A stretch of DNA of 64,000 nt from positions 7,195,001-7,259,000 of the forward strand of contig NZ_CP045644.1 in the NCBI RefSeq assembly GCF_009498455.1, given 5' to 3'. Positions 7,527 to 15,991 of the stretch are shown here, one piece after another. The position numbers and the translations under genes are program-made. The notes under the pieces are model-generated. The model searched no databases. It was not told the DNA's origin and saw only the letters and a list, made by a program, of their open reading frames with translations. The stretch is from Variovorax paradoxus. Lineage in GTDB: Bacteria; Pseudomonadota; Gammaproteobacteria; Burkholderiales; Burkholderiaceae_C. Every line of letters begins with the position of its first letter. Positions within the stretch are counted from its first letter, which is position 1.

Positions 7527-8159
7527 TTATGAGTGGGATGGCTTGATCGCCACCGAGGAGGGGCCGCCTGGAACGACCACGCCCATCGAGACGATGTACT
7601 TGAGCGCTTCGTCCACGCTCATCTTCAGTTCGACGCAGTCGCTGCGCTTGAGCATGACGAAGTAGCCGCCGGTGGGGTTGGGCGTGGTCGGCACGTAGAC
7701 GCTGAGGAATTCCTCGCTGCCCAGGTGCTCGGCCACCTCGTTGCCCGGCGCGCCGGTCACGAAGGCAATGGTCCACACGCTCTCGCGCGGCCACTGGATC
7801 AGCACTGCAGTGCGAAAGGCGTTGCCGTTCTCGGAGAACAGCGTGTCCGACACCTGCTTGACGCTCGAGTAGATCGAGCGCACGACCGGAATGCGCCGCA
7901 CCACGGCGTCGCCCCAGCCGAGCAGGCGCTTGCCGACGAAGTTGCTCGCAATGGCGCCGACCACCAGCAGGATGGCCAGCGTGAGCAGCACGCCGAGCCC
8001 GCGGATGTTGTTGTCGTACAGCCAGCGCTGCCAGGCGCCCGGCAGCACCCACAGCGTCTGGTCGAGCGTGTCGATGATCCACTTCAGCACCGCCAGGGTG
8101 ATGAACAGCGGAACGATCACCAGCAAGCCGGAGAACAACCATTTGCGCAGGGCGGACAT
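7527..8159 (-). CDS. DUF502 membrane protein
   Basis: A 210-residue protein with two N-terminal membrane helices (about residues 8-28 and 56-76) and a soluble part. The segments [21 protein letters not shown] and GRLL-like [22 protein letters not shown] are typical of DUF502 proteins, which have no established function. It is 12 bases downstream of fmdB and 37 upstream of aspS, an order I recall as common in Betaproteobacteria (fmdB-DUF502-aspS). The ATG at 8159 starts the conserved hydrophobic segment. Confidence 0.88.
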   Translation of the reverse strand: MSALRKWLFSGLLVIVPLFITLAVLKWIIDTLDQTLWVLPGAWQRWLYDNNIRGLGVLLTLAILLVVGAIASNFVGKRLLGWGDAVVRRIPVVRSIYSSVKQVSDTLFSENGNAFRTAVLIQWPRESVWTIAFVTGAPGNEVAEHLGSEEFLSVYVPTTPNPTGGYFVMLKRSDCVELKMSVDEALKYIVSMGVVVPGGPSSVAIKPSHS

Positions 8160-8171
8160 GAAAGGGTTCCG

Positions 8172-8519
8172 TCAGTCGCCGCTCTTGGCCGCAGCCGGGG
8201 CAGCCGGAGCAGCGGGGGCCGGCGCGGGCGCCGGTGCGGGGCTGGAAGCGGAGGACGAAGAAGGCGCATCGGCCGACTTGGCACCGTCGCCGGAAGCAGC
8301 GGGCGCGGTGGTGGTGGCCTCGGACTTCTTGCCGCCGCCCTCGCGGAAGTCGGTCACGTACCAGCCCGAGCCCTTGAGCTGGAAGCCGGCGGCCGTGACC
8401 TGCTTTTCAAATGCGCTCGCACCGCATTCCGGGCACACCGAGAGCGGCGCGTCCGACATCTTCTGCAGAACGTCCTTGGCAAAGCCGCAGGAACTGCACT
8501 TGTAGGCGTAAATGGGCAT
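8172..8519 (-). CDS. FmdB-family zinc-ribbon protein with Ala/Pro tail
   Basis: A 115-residue protein starting MPIYAYKCSSCG, the standard start of FmdB/CxxC_CxxC regulatory-type zinc ribbons. Cys8, Cys11, Cys29 and Cys32 form the metal site. Residues up to about 65 are the conserved part (GSGWYVTDFREGG). The rest is low-complexity Ser/Ala then alternating Ala-Pro, probably disordered. The ATG at 8519 is chosen over an upstream in-frame one (8561) because the conserved family start is MPIYAY. FmdB proteins have been proposed to be regulators, but their role is unclear. Confidence 0.88.
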   Translation of the reverse strand: MPIYAYKCSSCGFAKDVLQKMSDAPLSVCPECGASAFEKQVTAAGFQLKGSGWYVTDFREGGGKKSEATTTAPAASGDGAKSADAPSSSSASSPAPAPAPAPAAPAAPAAAKSGD

Positions 8520-8623
8520 GGGAATCGGGGTGGAAATGAGCGACGCAGCTGCCGCTCGCAAAGCCCTCGATTATAGGGGCGACCCCGCCCGCAAGGGCCG
8601 CAGGGGTGCGGCCCTGCCCGCGG

Positions 8624-10072
8624 TCAGGCCGGCTCGGTCGCCAGGAGGCGGTGCGGCGTGTGAGTGTTCGCTATCCATTGCGGCAGCAGCGAGCCGATGA
8701 CCATGCCCGCGAACGCGGACAGCACACCGGCCAGCTGCGCCGGGAATGCGGCTCCCCAGGGCATCGCCATGAACAGCAGCCAGACGCCGATGCCGCACGC
8801 AATCGACGCGATGGCCCCCTGGGTGGTGGCGCGGCGCCAGTACAGGCCGCACACCAGCGGCACGAAGGCCCCGACCAGCGGCACCTGGTAGGCGCCCGAC
8901 ACCAGTTCGTAGATCGGCGTGCCCTGCATGCGGATCGCGTAGGCCAGCACGGCGGCGCTGAACAGCAGCACCGTGATGCGCATGGTCATCAGGTTCTCGC
9001 GGTCGGTGCCGGCCGGGCGAAACTGGCGCCAGATGTTCTCGGTGAAGGTGACGCTGGGCGCCAGCAAGGTGGCCGAGGCCGTCGACTTGATGGCCGACAG
9101 CAGCGCGCCGAAGAACAGCACCTGCATCACGAACGGCATCTTCTGCAGCACCAGCGTGGGCAGCACCTTCTGCGGATCTTCCTTCAGCAGCACAGCGACC
9201 TCGTCCGGCATGATGAGGAGCGCGCTGGCCACAAGGAACATCGGCACGAAGGCGAACAGGATGTAGGCCACGCCGCCGATCACCGGGCCGCGCGTCGCGG
9301 CCTTGACGCTGTTGGCCGACATCACGCGCTGGAACACGTCCTGCTGCGGAATGGAGCCCAGCATCATCGTGATGGCCGCGGCAAAGAAGAACACCATGTC
9401 GTGCCAGTTGGGCTCGGGCCAGAACTTGAAGAGGTCCTTGCTGACCGCGAAGGCGATCACCTTGTCGGCGCCGCCGGCCATGTCGCCCGCGAACATCGCG
9501 ATGACCGCCAGGCCGACGACCAGGATGATCATCTGGATGAAGTCGGTCACGGCCACCGACCACATGCCGCCGAACAGCGTGTAGGCCAGGATCGAGACCA
9601 CGCCGATCACCATGCCCACCGGGATGCTGATGGCGCCGGCCGACAGCACGTTGAACACCAGCCCCAGCGCCGTGACCTGCGCCGACACCCAGCCCAGGTA
9701 GCTCAGCATGATGATCAGCGAGCAGGCCACTTCCACGCTGCGGCCGTAGCGCTCGCGGTAGTAGTCGCTGATGGTCAGGAGCGTCATGCGGTACAGCTTG
9801 CCCGCGAAGAACAGGCCCACCAGGATCAGGCAGGTGCCCGCGCCGAACGGGTCTTCGACCACGCCGCCCAGGCCGCCCTCGATGAACTTGGCCGGAATGC
9901 CGAGCACCGTCTCGGACCCGAACCAGGTCGCGAAGGTGGTCGTGATGATCATGAACAGCGGCAGGTGCCGCCCCGCGATCGCGAAGTCGGTGGTGTTCTT
10001 CACCCGCTTGGCCGCATACAGGCCGATGGCGATGGTGACCAGCAGATAGACGATGACCAGCGTCAGCAACAC
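8624..10072 (-). CDS. Sodium:solute symporter (SSS family)
   Basis: A 482-residue membrane protein with about 13 predicted helices. The motifs TISDYYRERYGRSVEVACSL and WVSAQVTALG, plus the internal AIKSTASATLLAPS, are characteristic of the SSS family (PutP/PanF-like Na+-coupled uptake of amino acids, organic acids or vitamins). The substrate is not readable. The start is taken as the GTG at 10072, because GGAGGAG lies 7 bases upstream and the chain then begins with the first helix (VLLTLVIVYLLVTIAIGL); the longer ATG form adds a Cys-rich non-conserved leader. It lies between ubiB and fmdB on the same strand and looks like an addition to an otherwise conserved row. Confidence 0.88.
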   Translation of the reverse strand: MLLTLVIVYLLVTIAIGLYAAKRVKNTTDFAIAGRHLPLFMIITTTFATWFGSETVLGIPAKFIEGGLGGVVEDPFGAGTCLILVGLFFAGKLYRMTLLTISDYYRERYGRSVEVACSLIIMLSYLGWVSAQVTALGLVFNVLSAGAISIPVGMVIGVVSILAYTLFGGMWSVAVTDFIQMIILVVGLAVIAMFAGDMAGGADKVIAFAVSKDLFKFWPEPNWHDMVFFFAAAITMMLGSIPQQDVFQRVMSANSVKAATRGPVIGGVAYILFAFVPMFLVASALLIMPDEVAVLLKEDPQKVLPTLVLQKMPFVMQVLFFGALLSAIKSTASATLLAPSVTFTENIWRQFRPAGTDRENLMTMRITVLLFSAAVLAYAIRMQGTPIYELVSGAYQVPLVGAFVPLVCGLYWRRATTQGAIASIACGIGVWLLFMAMPWGAAFPAQLAGVLSAFAGMVIGSLLPQWIANTHTPHRLLATEPA

Positions 10073-10091
10073 GGCGAAACTCCTCCAGCCT

Positions 10092-11657
10092 CTAGAACAA
10101 GCGCACGCGCAGCAGCAGTTGCATGGCGAGCAAACCAAGGACGAATCCGACGCCGCCATAAAGAATGGCCTGCAGCAGCCGGTTGGTGCGCTTCTGCGCG
10201 GCCAGCAGTTCCAGCAACTCGCGGCGGTGATCGGGCGGCCGATTTTCCAGGAAATCGTGCAGCAGACGCGGCAATTGCGGCAGCAATTTCGCGTAGCGCG
10301 GCGCCTCGGCCCGCAGCTGCTGGAACAGCTTCTTCGGCCCGATCTGGTCGACCATCCACTTCTCGAGGAAAGGCTTGGCCGTGGCCCAGAGGTCGAGCTC
10401 GGGGTCGATGCTGCGGCCCAGTCCCTCGATGTTCAGCAAGGTCTTCTGCAGCAGCACGAGCTGCGGCTGGATCTCGACGTGGAAGCGGCGCGAGGTCTGG
10501 AACAGGCGCATCAGCACCATGCCCAGCGAGATTTCCTTCAGCGGCCGGTCGAAGTACGGCTCGCACACGGTGCGGATCGCGGCCTCGAGTTCGTCGATGC
10601 GCGTGCCCTGCGGCACCCAGCCGCTCTCGAGGTGCAGCTCGGCCACGCGCTTGTAGTCGCGTCGGAAGAAGGCCGCGAAGTTCTGCGCGAGGTACTCCTT
10701 GTCGGACTCCGTGAGCGTGCCGATGATGCCGAAATCGAGCGAGATGTAGCGCCCGAACGTCTCGGGCGCCAGGCTCACCTGGATGTTGCCCGGGTGCATG
10801 TCGGCATGGAAGAAACCGTCGCGGAACACCTGCGTGAAGAAGATCGTCACGCCGTCGCGCGCGAGCTTGGGAATGTCGACGCCGGCCGCGCGCAGCTTCT
10901 CGAGCTGGGCAATGGGCACGCCGTTCATGCGCTCCATCACGATGACCTCGGGGTGGCAGAAGTCCCAGAACATCTCGGGGATCAGCACCAGGTCGAGCGA
11001 GGCCATGTTGCGGCGCAGCTGCGCGGCGTTGGCCGCCTCGCGCACGAGGTCGAGCTCGTCGTGCAGGTACTTGTCGAACTCGCCGACCACCTCGCGCGGC
11101 TTCAGGCGCTTGCCGTCGGGCGAGAGCTTTTCGATCCAGCCGGCCATCATCGCCATCAGGGCCAGGTCCTTCTCGATCACGCCGCGCATGTTGGGGCGCA
11201 GCACCTTCACCGCCACGTCGCGGATCTCCCCCTGGTTCGTGCGAATAGTCGCGAAGTGCACCTGCGCGATCGAGGCGCTCGCAATCGGCGTCTCGTCGAA
11301 CTGCACGAACACGTCGCTCACCGGACGGCGGAAGGCGCGCTCGATGGTCGCGACCGCCACCGCCGAGGGAAACGGCGGCACGCGGTCCTGCAGGAAAGCC
11401 AGCTCGTCGGCGATGTCGGGCGGCAGCAGGTCGCGCCGCGTGGACAGCACTTGGCCGAACTTCACGAAGATGGGGCCCAGCCGCTCCAGCGCCTCGCGCA
11501 GGCGCTGGCCGCGCGGTGCGTCGAGGTTGCGGCCGACAGAAACGATGCGTGCCACCACGCGCAGCCAGGGCTTCTGGAAGCTCGTGAGCACGAGCTCGTC
11601 CAGGCCATAGCGCAGTGCGACCCAGACGATGAACAGGCCGCGATAGAAGCGACTCAT
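10092..11657 (-). CDS. ubiB: UbiB, atypical kinase-like protein for ubiquinone synthesis
   Basis: A 521-residue UbiB (ABC1/ADCK family). Family marks are the KxGQ motif ([11 protein letters not shown]), the Ala/Ser-rich nucleotide loop ([11 protein letters not shown]) and the kinase-like metal/catalytic region with [11 protein letters not shown] and SLDFGIIG. Two hydrophobic C-terminal helices (about residues 490-520) anchor it to the inner membrane. UbiB is needed for coenzyme Q formation and is thought to act as an ATPase helping lipid precursors reach the Ubi complex. Its start overlaps the ubiJ stop by 4 bases (ATGA), so the two are translationally coupled. Confidence 0.95.
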   Translation of the reverse strand: MSRFYRGLFIVWVALRYGLDELVLTSFQKPWLRVVARIVSVGRNLDAPRGQRLREALERLGPIFVKFGQVLSTRRDLLPPDIADELAFLQDRVPPFPSAVAVATIERAFRRPVSDVFVQFDETPIASASIAQVHFATIRTNQGEIRDVAVKVLRPNMRGVIEKDLALMAMMAGWIEKLSPDGKRLKPREVVGEFDKYLHDELDLVREAANAAQLRRNMASLDLVLIPEMFWDFCHPEVIVMERMNGVPIAQLEKLRAAGVDIPKLARDGVTIFFTQVFRDGFFHADMHPGNIQVSLAPETFGRYISLDFGIIGTLTESDKEYLAQNFAAFFRRDYKRVAELHLESGWVPQGTRIDELEAAIRTVCEPYFDRPLKEISLGMVLMRLFQTSRRFHVEIQPQLVLLQKTLLNIEGLGRSIDPELDLWATAKPFLEKWMVDQIGPKKLFQQLRAEAPRYAKLLPQLPRLLHDFLENRPPDHRRELLELLAAQKRTNRLLQAILYGGVGFVLGLLAMQLLLRVRLF

Positions 11658-12220
11658 TCGGCGTGGCCCGCCGCACCGCCGGCGCGTGCCGAGCGGTCGC
11701 CGACGAACTGGCGCAGCGCGCCCACCACGCGGCGCACGCCGTTGCCCAGCGTGTGCGCAGGCACGTCGCCGATCACGCGGGCCAGGTCGTCCTCGACGTC
11801 CCAGCGCACATGGTCGACCAGCCAGTTGACCTCGGCCGCGAGCTGCACGTCGCCGACGATCTGCACGGAAGGCTTGTCGCCGCGCAGCGTCGCGCGGGCG
11901 ATGTCGAAGGGGGAGTCATCGATCACGGTGAGCGTGAGTTCGGGCGTGGAGCCGGCGGGTGCCAGGTCGAGCAGGCCGGCCGGCGTGGCCACCAGCTCCA
12001 TCGTCACGAAGCGCCACTGGAAGCGCACCACCCGGCCCTGCTGGCGCAGCAGCCGCTGCTGTGCTTCGGGCTCCTGCTGCAGCACGTGGTTCATGAACAG
12101 GACCACGCGGTGCTGGATCTCGTGGATCGCCCAGTCCGGCGGTTGCAGGCGTTCGCCGATGCGGTTGAACAGGTCGCCGAGCAAAGAAAAAGGGGACGAT
12201 GGTGTAGCCATGGTCCCCAT
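11654..12220 (-). CDS. ubiJ: UbiJ, SCP2-domain ubiquinone accessory factor
   Basis: A protein of about 188 residues with an SCP2-like lipid-binding region (residues about 25-130: [46 protein letters not shown]) followed by [12 protein letters not shown], typical of UbiJ. In E. coli UbiJ binds lipids and, with UbiK, helps the soluble Ubi complex handle hydrophobic intermediates. Two ATG starts (12220, 12211) are equally plausible. Gene order Tim44-like, ubiJ, ubiB supports the call. E. coli has ubiE-ubiJ-ubiB with no Tim44-like gene between. Confidence 0.9.
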   Translation of the reverse strand: MGTMATPSSPFSLLGDLFNRIGERLQPPDWAIHEIQHRVVLFMNHVLQQEPEAQQRLLRQQGRVVRFQWRFVTMELVATPAGLLDLAPAGSTPELTLTVIDDSPFDIARATLRGDKPSVQIVGDVQLAAEVNWLVDHVRWDVEDDLARVIGDVPAHTLGNGVRRVVGALRQFVGDRSARAGGAAGHAE

Positions 12221-12232
12221 TATCCCGTCAGT

Positions 12233-12257
12233 GCTACAGCCGGGTGACGGCTGTAGC
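12233..12257. terminator. Perfect hairpin between the Tim44-like gene and ubiJ
   Basis: GCTACAGCCG and CGGCTGTAGC pair perfectly around a 5-base loop. In the direction of the surrounding minus-strand genes no T-run follows, so this may be a transcript-stabilising or partial attenuating hairpin rather than a true terminator. On the plus strand it is followed by TTTTT, but no plus-strand gene is present. Confidence 0.45.
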
Positions 12258-12268
12258 CCAGGTTTTTG

Positions 12269-13282
12269 TCATTGCAACGCTTGCACGCCTGCCACCAGCC
12301 AACCGGCGCTGCCGGTCTTGGTCATGTTCCAGACTTCGCGGAACGGGGCCGGGCCCGCCGAGGCGTCTTCGCGGATCATGCCGGAGAACTCCACGCTCGC
12401 CATGTAGGCGTCGGGCAGCTCTTCGATGCCAAGCAGCTTGGCGTCGAGCATCACGACTTCGGTCTTGTTCGACGAACCACCCGTGTGGCTGGCGCGATCG
12501 GCCAGTTGCGTGCGGATCTCTTCGACCATGCTGTCGGTCATCATGGAACGCAGCATCGAAACGTCGGCGCGGTCCCAGGCGTCTTGCAGGGTCACGAAGT
12601 TGCGCTTGGCGGCGGTCAGGAAACCGTCGGCATCGAAGCCCGCGGGGACGCCCCAGGACTGCGAACCGGCGAGCGCCGAACCGATCATGCTGCCGCCGGC
12701 TGCGGCACCCGCGGCCGACAGGCTGCTGCCGTGCCGCTCCGACTCGGCGGGCGCGGCATCGAACGCCGTGGCGTTGCGCTCCCACGGCCGTGCCGAGGCG
12801 TCGTTGCCGACGTTGGCCGGGCTGTACTGTGCCGGTGCGCGTGCATCGGCGGGGCTGCCGGCGCCCTGGAACGCGAAAGCGCCCCGGCGGTTGGCGTTGC
12901 CCGACGACGCGGCCGAGCGCGCCTTGAAGATGCGCCACACCGCGAGCGCGGCAAAGGCCAGCAGCGCGATCAGCAGGATGTTGGCGAAGCCGGCACCCAG
13001 GCCCAGCGAATTCGCGAGCCATGCCAGACCCAGGCCGGCGGCGAGACCGCCGAGCATCGCGCCCCACGGACGCTTCGGTGCAGCGGCGGCGGGCGTTGCG
13101 GGCTTCGGCGCCGCATTGGTCGCGTTCTGCTGCGCGGGGGCCGTCGGCTGCGTGGCCTGGCGCTGCGTCACGTTGGACGACTGGCGACCGACGGACTTGC
13201 CGCCGCCCATGCGTGCGGCTTCCGCCTGAACACTCACCAGCACCAGCGCAGCCGCCAAAAACAAAGAACCCAAACTCTTCAT
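12269..13282 (-). CDS. Tim44-like domain protein in the ubiquinone cluster
   Basis: A 337-residue secreted or membrane protein. Residues 1-23 are a signal peptide (MKSLGSLFLAAALVLVSVQA, then EAA). Residues 24-80 are a Gln/Ala/Pro-rich linker. Two hydrophobic segments occur near 80-125, including NILLIALLAFAALAVWRIF. The C-terminal 120 residues form a Tim44-like domain (GFDADGFLTAAKRNFVTLQD, DRADVSMLRSMMTD, FREVWNMTK). In mitochondria Tim44 tethers Hsp70 to the import pore; bacterial members are little studied. The ATG at 13282 is favoured by GAGGAG upstream. Its place between ubiE and ubiJ suggests a part in quinone synthesis or membrane assembly, which is inference. Confidence 0.87.
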   Translation of the reverse strand: MKSLGSLFLAAALVLVSVQAEAARMGGGKSVGRQSSNVTQRQATQPTAPAQQNATNAAPKPATPAAAAPKRPWGAMLGGLAAGLGLAWLANSLGLGAGFANILLIALLAFAALAVWRIFKARSAASSGNANRRGAFAFQGAGSPADARAPAQYSPANVGNDASARPWERNATAFDAAPAESERHGSSLSAAGAAAGGSMIGSALAGSQSWGVPAGFDADGFLTAAKRNFVTLQDAWDRADVSMLRSMMTDSMVEEIRTQLADRASHTGGSSNKTEVVMLDAKLLGIEELPDAYMASVEFSGMIREDASAGPAPFREVWNMTKTGSAGWLVAGVQALQ

Positions 13283-13323
13283 GCCGTCTCCTCTTGAGCG
13301 AAAAAATCGCGTCGTCATCGTGA

Positions 13324-14055
13324 TCAACACTTGATTCCAACATGGAGGGCTGCAATTCCCCCCGTCATGTTGTGATAGTCCACATGTCCGAAACCGCCCT
13401 CTTTCATGAGGGTCTTGAGTTCCTCTTGCGAGGGATGCATCCGGATCGATTCGGCCAGGTAGCGATAGCTCGCGTCGTCGCCGGCCACGAGCTTGCCCAG
13501 GCGCGGCAGCACGTTGAACGAATACCAGTCGTAGGCTTTCGTGAGCGGCTTCGCGACCTTCGAGAACTCGAGCACCAGCAGCTTGCCGCGCGGCTTGAGC
13601 ACGCGGTTCATCTCCTTGAGCGCGACGTCCTTGTGCGTCATGTTGCGCAGGCCGAAGGCCACGGTGACCACATCGAAGTGGTCGTCGGGAAAGGGCAGCT
13701 TCTCGGCGTCGCAGACCGTGGTGGGCAGCACCACGCCGGCGTCGAGCAGGCGGTTGCGGCCGGTGCGCAGCATGGCTTCGTTGATGTCGGTATGAACCAC
13801 TTGGCCCGTGGCACCGACCTTCTTCGAGAAGGCGAGCGCAAGGTCGCCGGTGCCGCCCGCGATGTCGAGCACGCGCGAGCCTTCGCCCACGTTCGCGACC
13901 ATCACGGTGTAGGCCTTCCAGGCCCGGTGCAGGCCGGCCGACATCAGGTCGTTCATGATGTCGTAGCGCGAGGCCACCGAGTCGAAGACGCCGCGAACGC
14001 GTTGCGCCTTCTCGCTTTCGTCGACTTTCTCGAAGCCGAAGTGGGTTGTACTCAT
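13324..14055 (-). CDS. ubiE: UbiE C-methyltransferase
   Basis: A 243-residue SAM-dependent methyltransferase. Family marks are [20 protein letters not shown] near the start, the SAM-binding [32 protein letters not shown], and the C-terminal [16 protein letters not shown]. UbiE methylates the ring in ubiquinone (and menaquinone) synthesis at the inner membrane face. The Tim44-like gene follows 41 bases later on the same strand. The 172 bases upstream, to the DUF971 stop, may hold its own promoter; I see no clear consensus there. Confidence 0.97.
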   Translation of the reverse strand: MSTTHFGFEKVDESEKAQRVRGVFDSVASRYDIMNDLMSAGLHRAWKAYTVMVANVGEGSRVLDIAGGTGDLALAFSKKVGATGQVVHTDINEAMLRTGRNRLLDAGVVLPTTVCDAEKLPFPDDHFDVVTVAFGLRNMTHKDVALKEMNRVLKPRGKLLVLEFSKVAKPLTKAYDWYSFNVLPRLGKLVAGDDASYRYLAESIRMHPSQEELKTLMKEGGFGHVDYHNMTGGIAALHVGIKC

Positions 14056-14227
14056 GCGCTGGATGTTAGGCCGGAAGGCATTCCTTCAAGGCGACGACCC
14101 CGCAGGCACGGCGGACATTTGTTGCTTTTTCCTCCAACGGAGGGCCGCCGCAACGCGCATGCTTGCTGCGTGTAAGGCTATCTTTTCAATAGCAACAGGG
14201 TATGTTTACCCTCGGTTCCGGTTGCGC

Positions 14228-14641
14228 TCAGTGACTGCTGCAGGCGCTGCCGCCCTTGTCGGCCATCGGCGCATCGCGGTCCACGCCGGCCGCAGCCAGG
14301 CGCTGCTCGTAGTCGGCCCACAGCTCGGCCTGCCGGGCGCCCAGGTCGTACAGCAGGCTCCAGGTGTAGATGCCGGAGTTGTGGCCATCGCTGAAGGCGG
14401 GCTGCACGGCGTAGTTGCCGACGGGCTCCAGCCCGACCAGTTCAACGTCGCGCTTGCCGGTCTGCAGCACTTCCTGCCCTGGGCCGTGGCCCTGCACTTC
14501 GGCCGACGGCGAATAGATGCGCATCAGCTCGAAGGGAATGCGAAAGGTCGCGCCGTCCGAGAAGCCGACTTCGAGCACACGCGACTGGCCGTGCACGGTG
14601 ATCGATTGGGGCGTCGGCGCGCCGGCTTGCAAACCTGCCAT
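14228..14641 (-). CDS. DUF971 (GBBH-like N-terminal domain) protein
   Basis: A 137-residue protein made of one DUF971 domain: QSITVHGQSRVLEVGFSDG, FRIPFELMRIYSPSAEVQGH, VELVGLEPVGNYAVQPAF and DGHNSGIYTWSLLYDL. The fold is that of the N-terminal domain of gamma-butyrobetaine hydroxylase. Stand-alone bacterial copies often sit beside ubiE or iron-sulfur carrier genes, and their role is not settled. The conserved part begins after the ATG at 14641; an upstream in-frame ATG (14740) adds an unconserved leader. The last residues are Cys/His-containing (GGSACSSH). Confidence 0.85.
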   Translation of the reverse strand: MAGLQAGAPTPQSITVHGQSRVLEVGFSDGATFRIPFELMRIYSPSAEVQGHGPGQEVLQTGKRDVELVGLEPVGNYAVQPAFSDGHNSGIYTWSLLYDLGARQAELWADYEQRLAAAGVDRDAPMADKGGSACSSH

Positions 14642-14746
14642 GGGGAATCCGTTCGAAGGAAGAGAAAAGGGAAAAAGGATCGGAGTCGCGCAGTATGCCG
14701 CGCGCTCCGCGGCGGCGTGCCCGCTGCCTGCGCTTAGCATTGCGGC

Positions 14747-15538
14747 ATGCCGTCACGCACACGTTTTCCCCTCCTCCTGTCGCGTCCGAACCGGGCCGCC
14801 CTCGTCCTCTGCGCCGCGCTCGCAGGCGCCGCCCTTGCCCCACAGGCCCACGCCTTCTGGGGCCTGATCGGCAAGGCGGCGGGCAAGGCTGCAACCGCCG
14901 GCAAGGCAGCCGGCGTGGCGGGCAAGGGCGCGGCAGTCGGCGCCGGAGCGGTGGCGGCCGAAGGGGCAACGGGCGTGGCCGCCAAGGGCGCGATGGCGCT
15001 GGGCGACGACGCAGCGCATGCCGCGCAGGCCGGCTCGCGGGGCTTCGGCGGCGCACATGAATTGAGCACCGTGAACGCCGCACTGCCGCCCGAGGTCGCG
15101 GCCTACCTCGCCAAGCCGGCGAAGGAACTCACGCCCAAGGACACGTCGCGCATGATGGACAGCTACCGGCAGATGGTCGAGCGCGCCGGCAAGAGCGGCG
15201 ACTTCACCGCCGTCGAGCGCCTGCCGACGTCGGCGAGCACCGCACGCACGCTGCCCGCGGAGCCCGTCAAGGCCGCAGCAGCACCGCAGCCGACGACCGC
15301 TGCAGCCACCGCGTCGTCCGGCAGCTCGGGCGCGCTGCCCTTCCACGCGGTGCGCCTGCTGGCCCATGCCGCGCATGCGGGCAACAAGAGCGCGCAGGCC
15401 GAACTCGACCGCGTGTGCAGGGACGGCAGCGTGGCCTCGAAGCGCTTCTCGAAGGAAACGCGCGCCACGCCGGAATTCAAGCAGGCCTGTGCGGACCGCA
15501 AGGCGGGCCGTGCGACGCGCACCGCCGCAGCCAGCTGA
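14747..15538 (+). CDS. Ala/Gly/Lys-rich exported protein of unknown function
   Basis: A 263-residue protein that I do not recognise. Residues 1-36 are a signal peptide ending in QAHA-F. Residues 38-90 are a low-complexity run of GKAAGKAATAGKAAG-type repeats. A middle segment around residues 105-160 is more ordinary (LPPEVAAYLAKPAKELTPKD, MMDSYRQMVERAG). An Ala/Thr-rich linker follows, and the last 65 residues (ALPFHAVRLLAHAAHAGNKS, AQAELDRVCRDGS, FKQACADRKAG) contain two Cys residues that could pair in the periplasm. It is divergent from the DUF971 gene and convergent with the HIT gene, so it is probably transcribed alone. The ATG at 14747 starts the signal peptide. Confidence 0.7.
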   Translation: MPSRTRFPLLLSRPNRAALVLCAALAGAALAPQAHAFWGLIGKAAGKAATAGKAAGVAGKGAAVGAGAVAAEGATGVAAKGAMALGDDAAHAAQAGSRGFGGAHELSTVNAALPPEVAAYLAKPAKELTPKDTSRMMDSYRQMVERAGKSGDFTAVERLPTSASTARTLPAEPVKAAAAPQPTTAAATASSGSSGALPFHAVRLLAHAAHAGNKSAQAELDRVCRDGSVASKRFSKETRATPEFKQACADRKAGRATRTAAAS

Positions 15539-15553
15539 AGAAAAACCAGGGCT

Positions 15554-15991
15554 TCAGGCCAGCGTCGCGAGCCGGCGGACCATGTCGGCCTCCGCCTGCG
15601 GCAGCAGCGCCTGCACGGCGGCCAGCCGCTCGGCCGGCGCCGTCCGCTGCACGCCGGCCCAGACCGACCCGGGGAAATGGCTGTCCCAGTCGAAGCGCGC
15701 GATCACGTGCCAGTGCAGGTGCGCCACCATGTTGCCGAGCGCGGCGATGTTGAGCTTGGTGGGCGCCAGCGCGTCGCGCAGGCTCTGCTCCACGCGCACC
15801 ACGGCCTCCATGCACAGCACGCGGTCGGCTGCATCAAGGTCGGAGAACTCCGCCGCATGGTCACGCCACACCACGCGGTAAAAGGCCGGAAAGCCTTCTT
15901 CCTGCGCATGGATGACGCGCAGCTTCGCGCCCTCGAACACGACGCGCCCGCCGGGCGCATCGCACAGCGGGCAACCCGCCACCGCCGTCAT
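15554..15991 (-). CDS. HIT-family hydrolase
   Basis: A 145-residue protein with the histidine-triad motif [13 protein letters not shown] near residue 90, plus an N-terminal CPLCDAPGG that resembles a zinc half-site. HIT proteins hydrolyse nucleotidyl phosphates such as AMP-lysine or Ap4A-like dinucleotides; the substrate here is not known. The ATG at 15991 overlaps the stop of the large oxidoreductase by 4 bases (ATGA), so it is translated from the same message. The longer ORF through this region in the same frame is a shadow of the oxidoreductase gene. Confidence 0.9.
   Translation of the reverse strand: MTAVAGCPLCDAPGGRVVFEGAKLRVIHAQEEGFPAFYRVVWRDHAAEFSDLDAADRVLCMEAVVRVEQSLRDALAPTKLNIAALGNMVAHLHWHVIARFDWDSHFPGSVWAGVQRTAPAERLAAVQALLPQAEADMVRRLATLA

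Noticed and set aside
8606..10714. Long plus-strand ORF (702 codons) over the symporter and ubiB
   Set aside because: His/Gln/Asp/Arg-rich antisense shadow of well-supported minus-strand genes; no family-like blocks.
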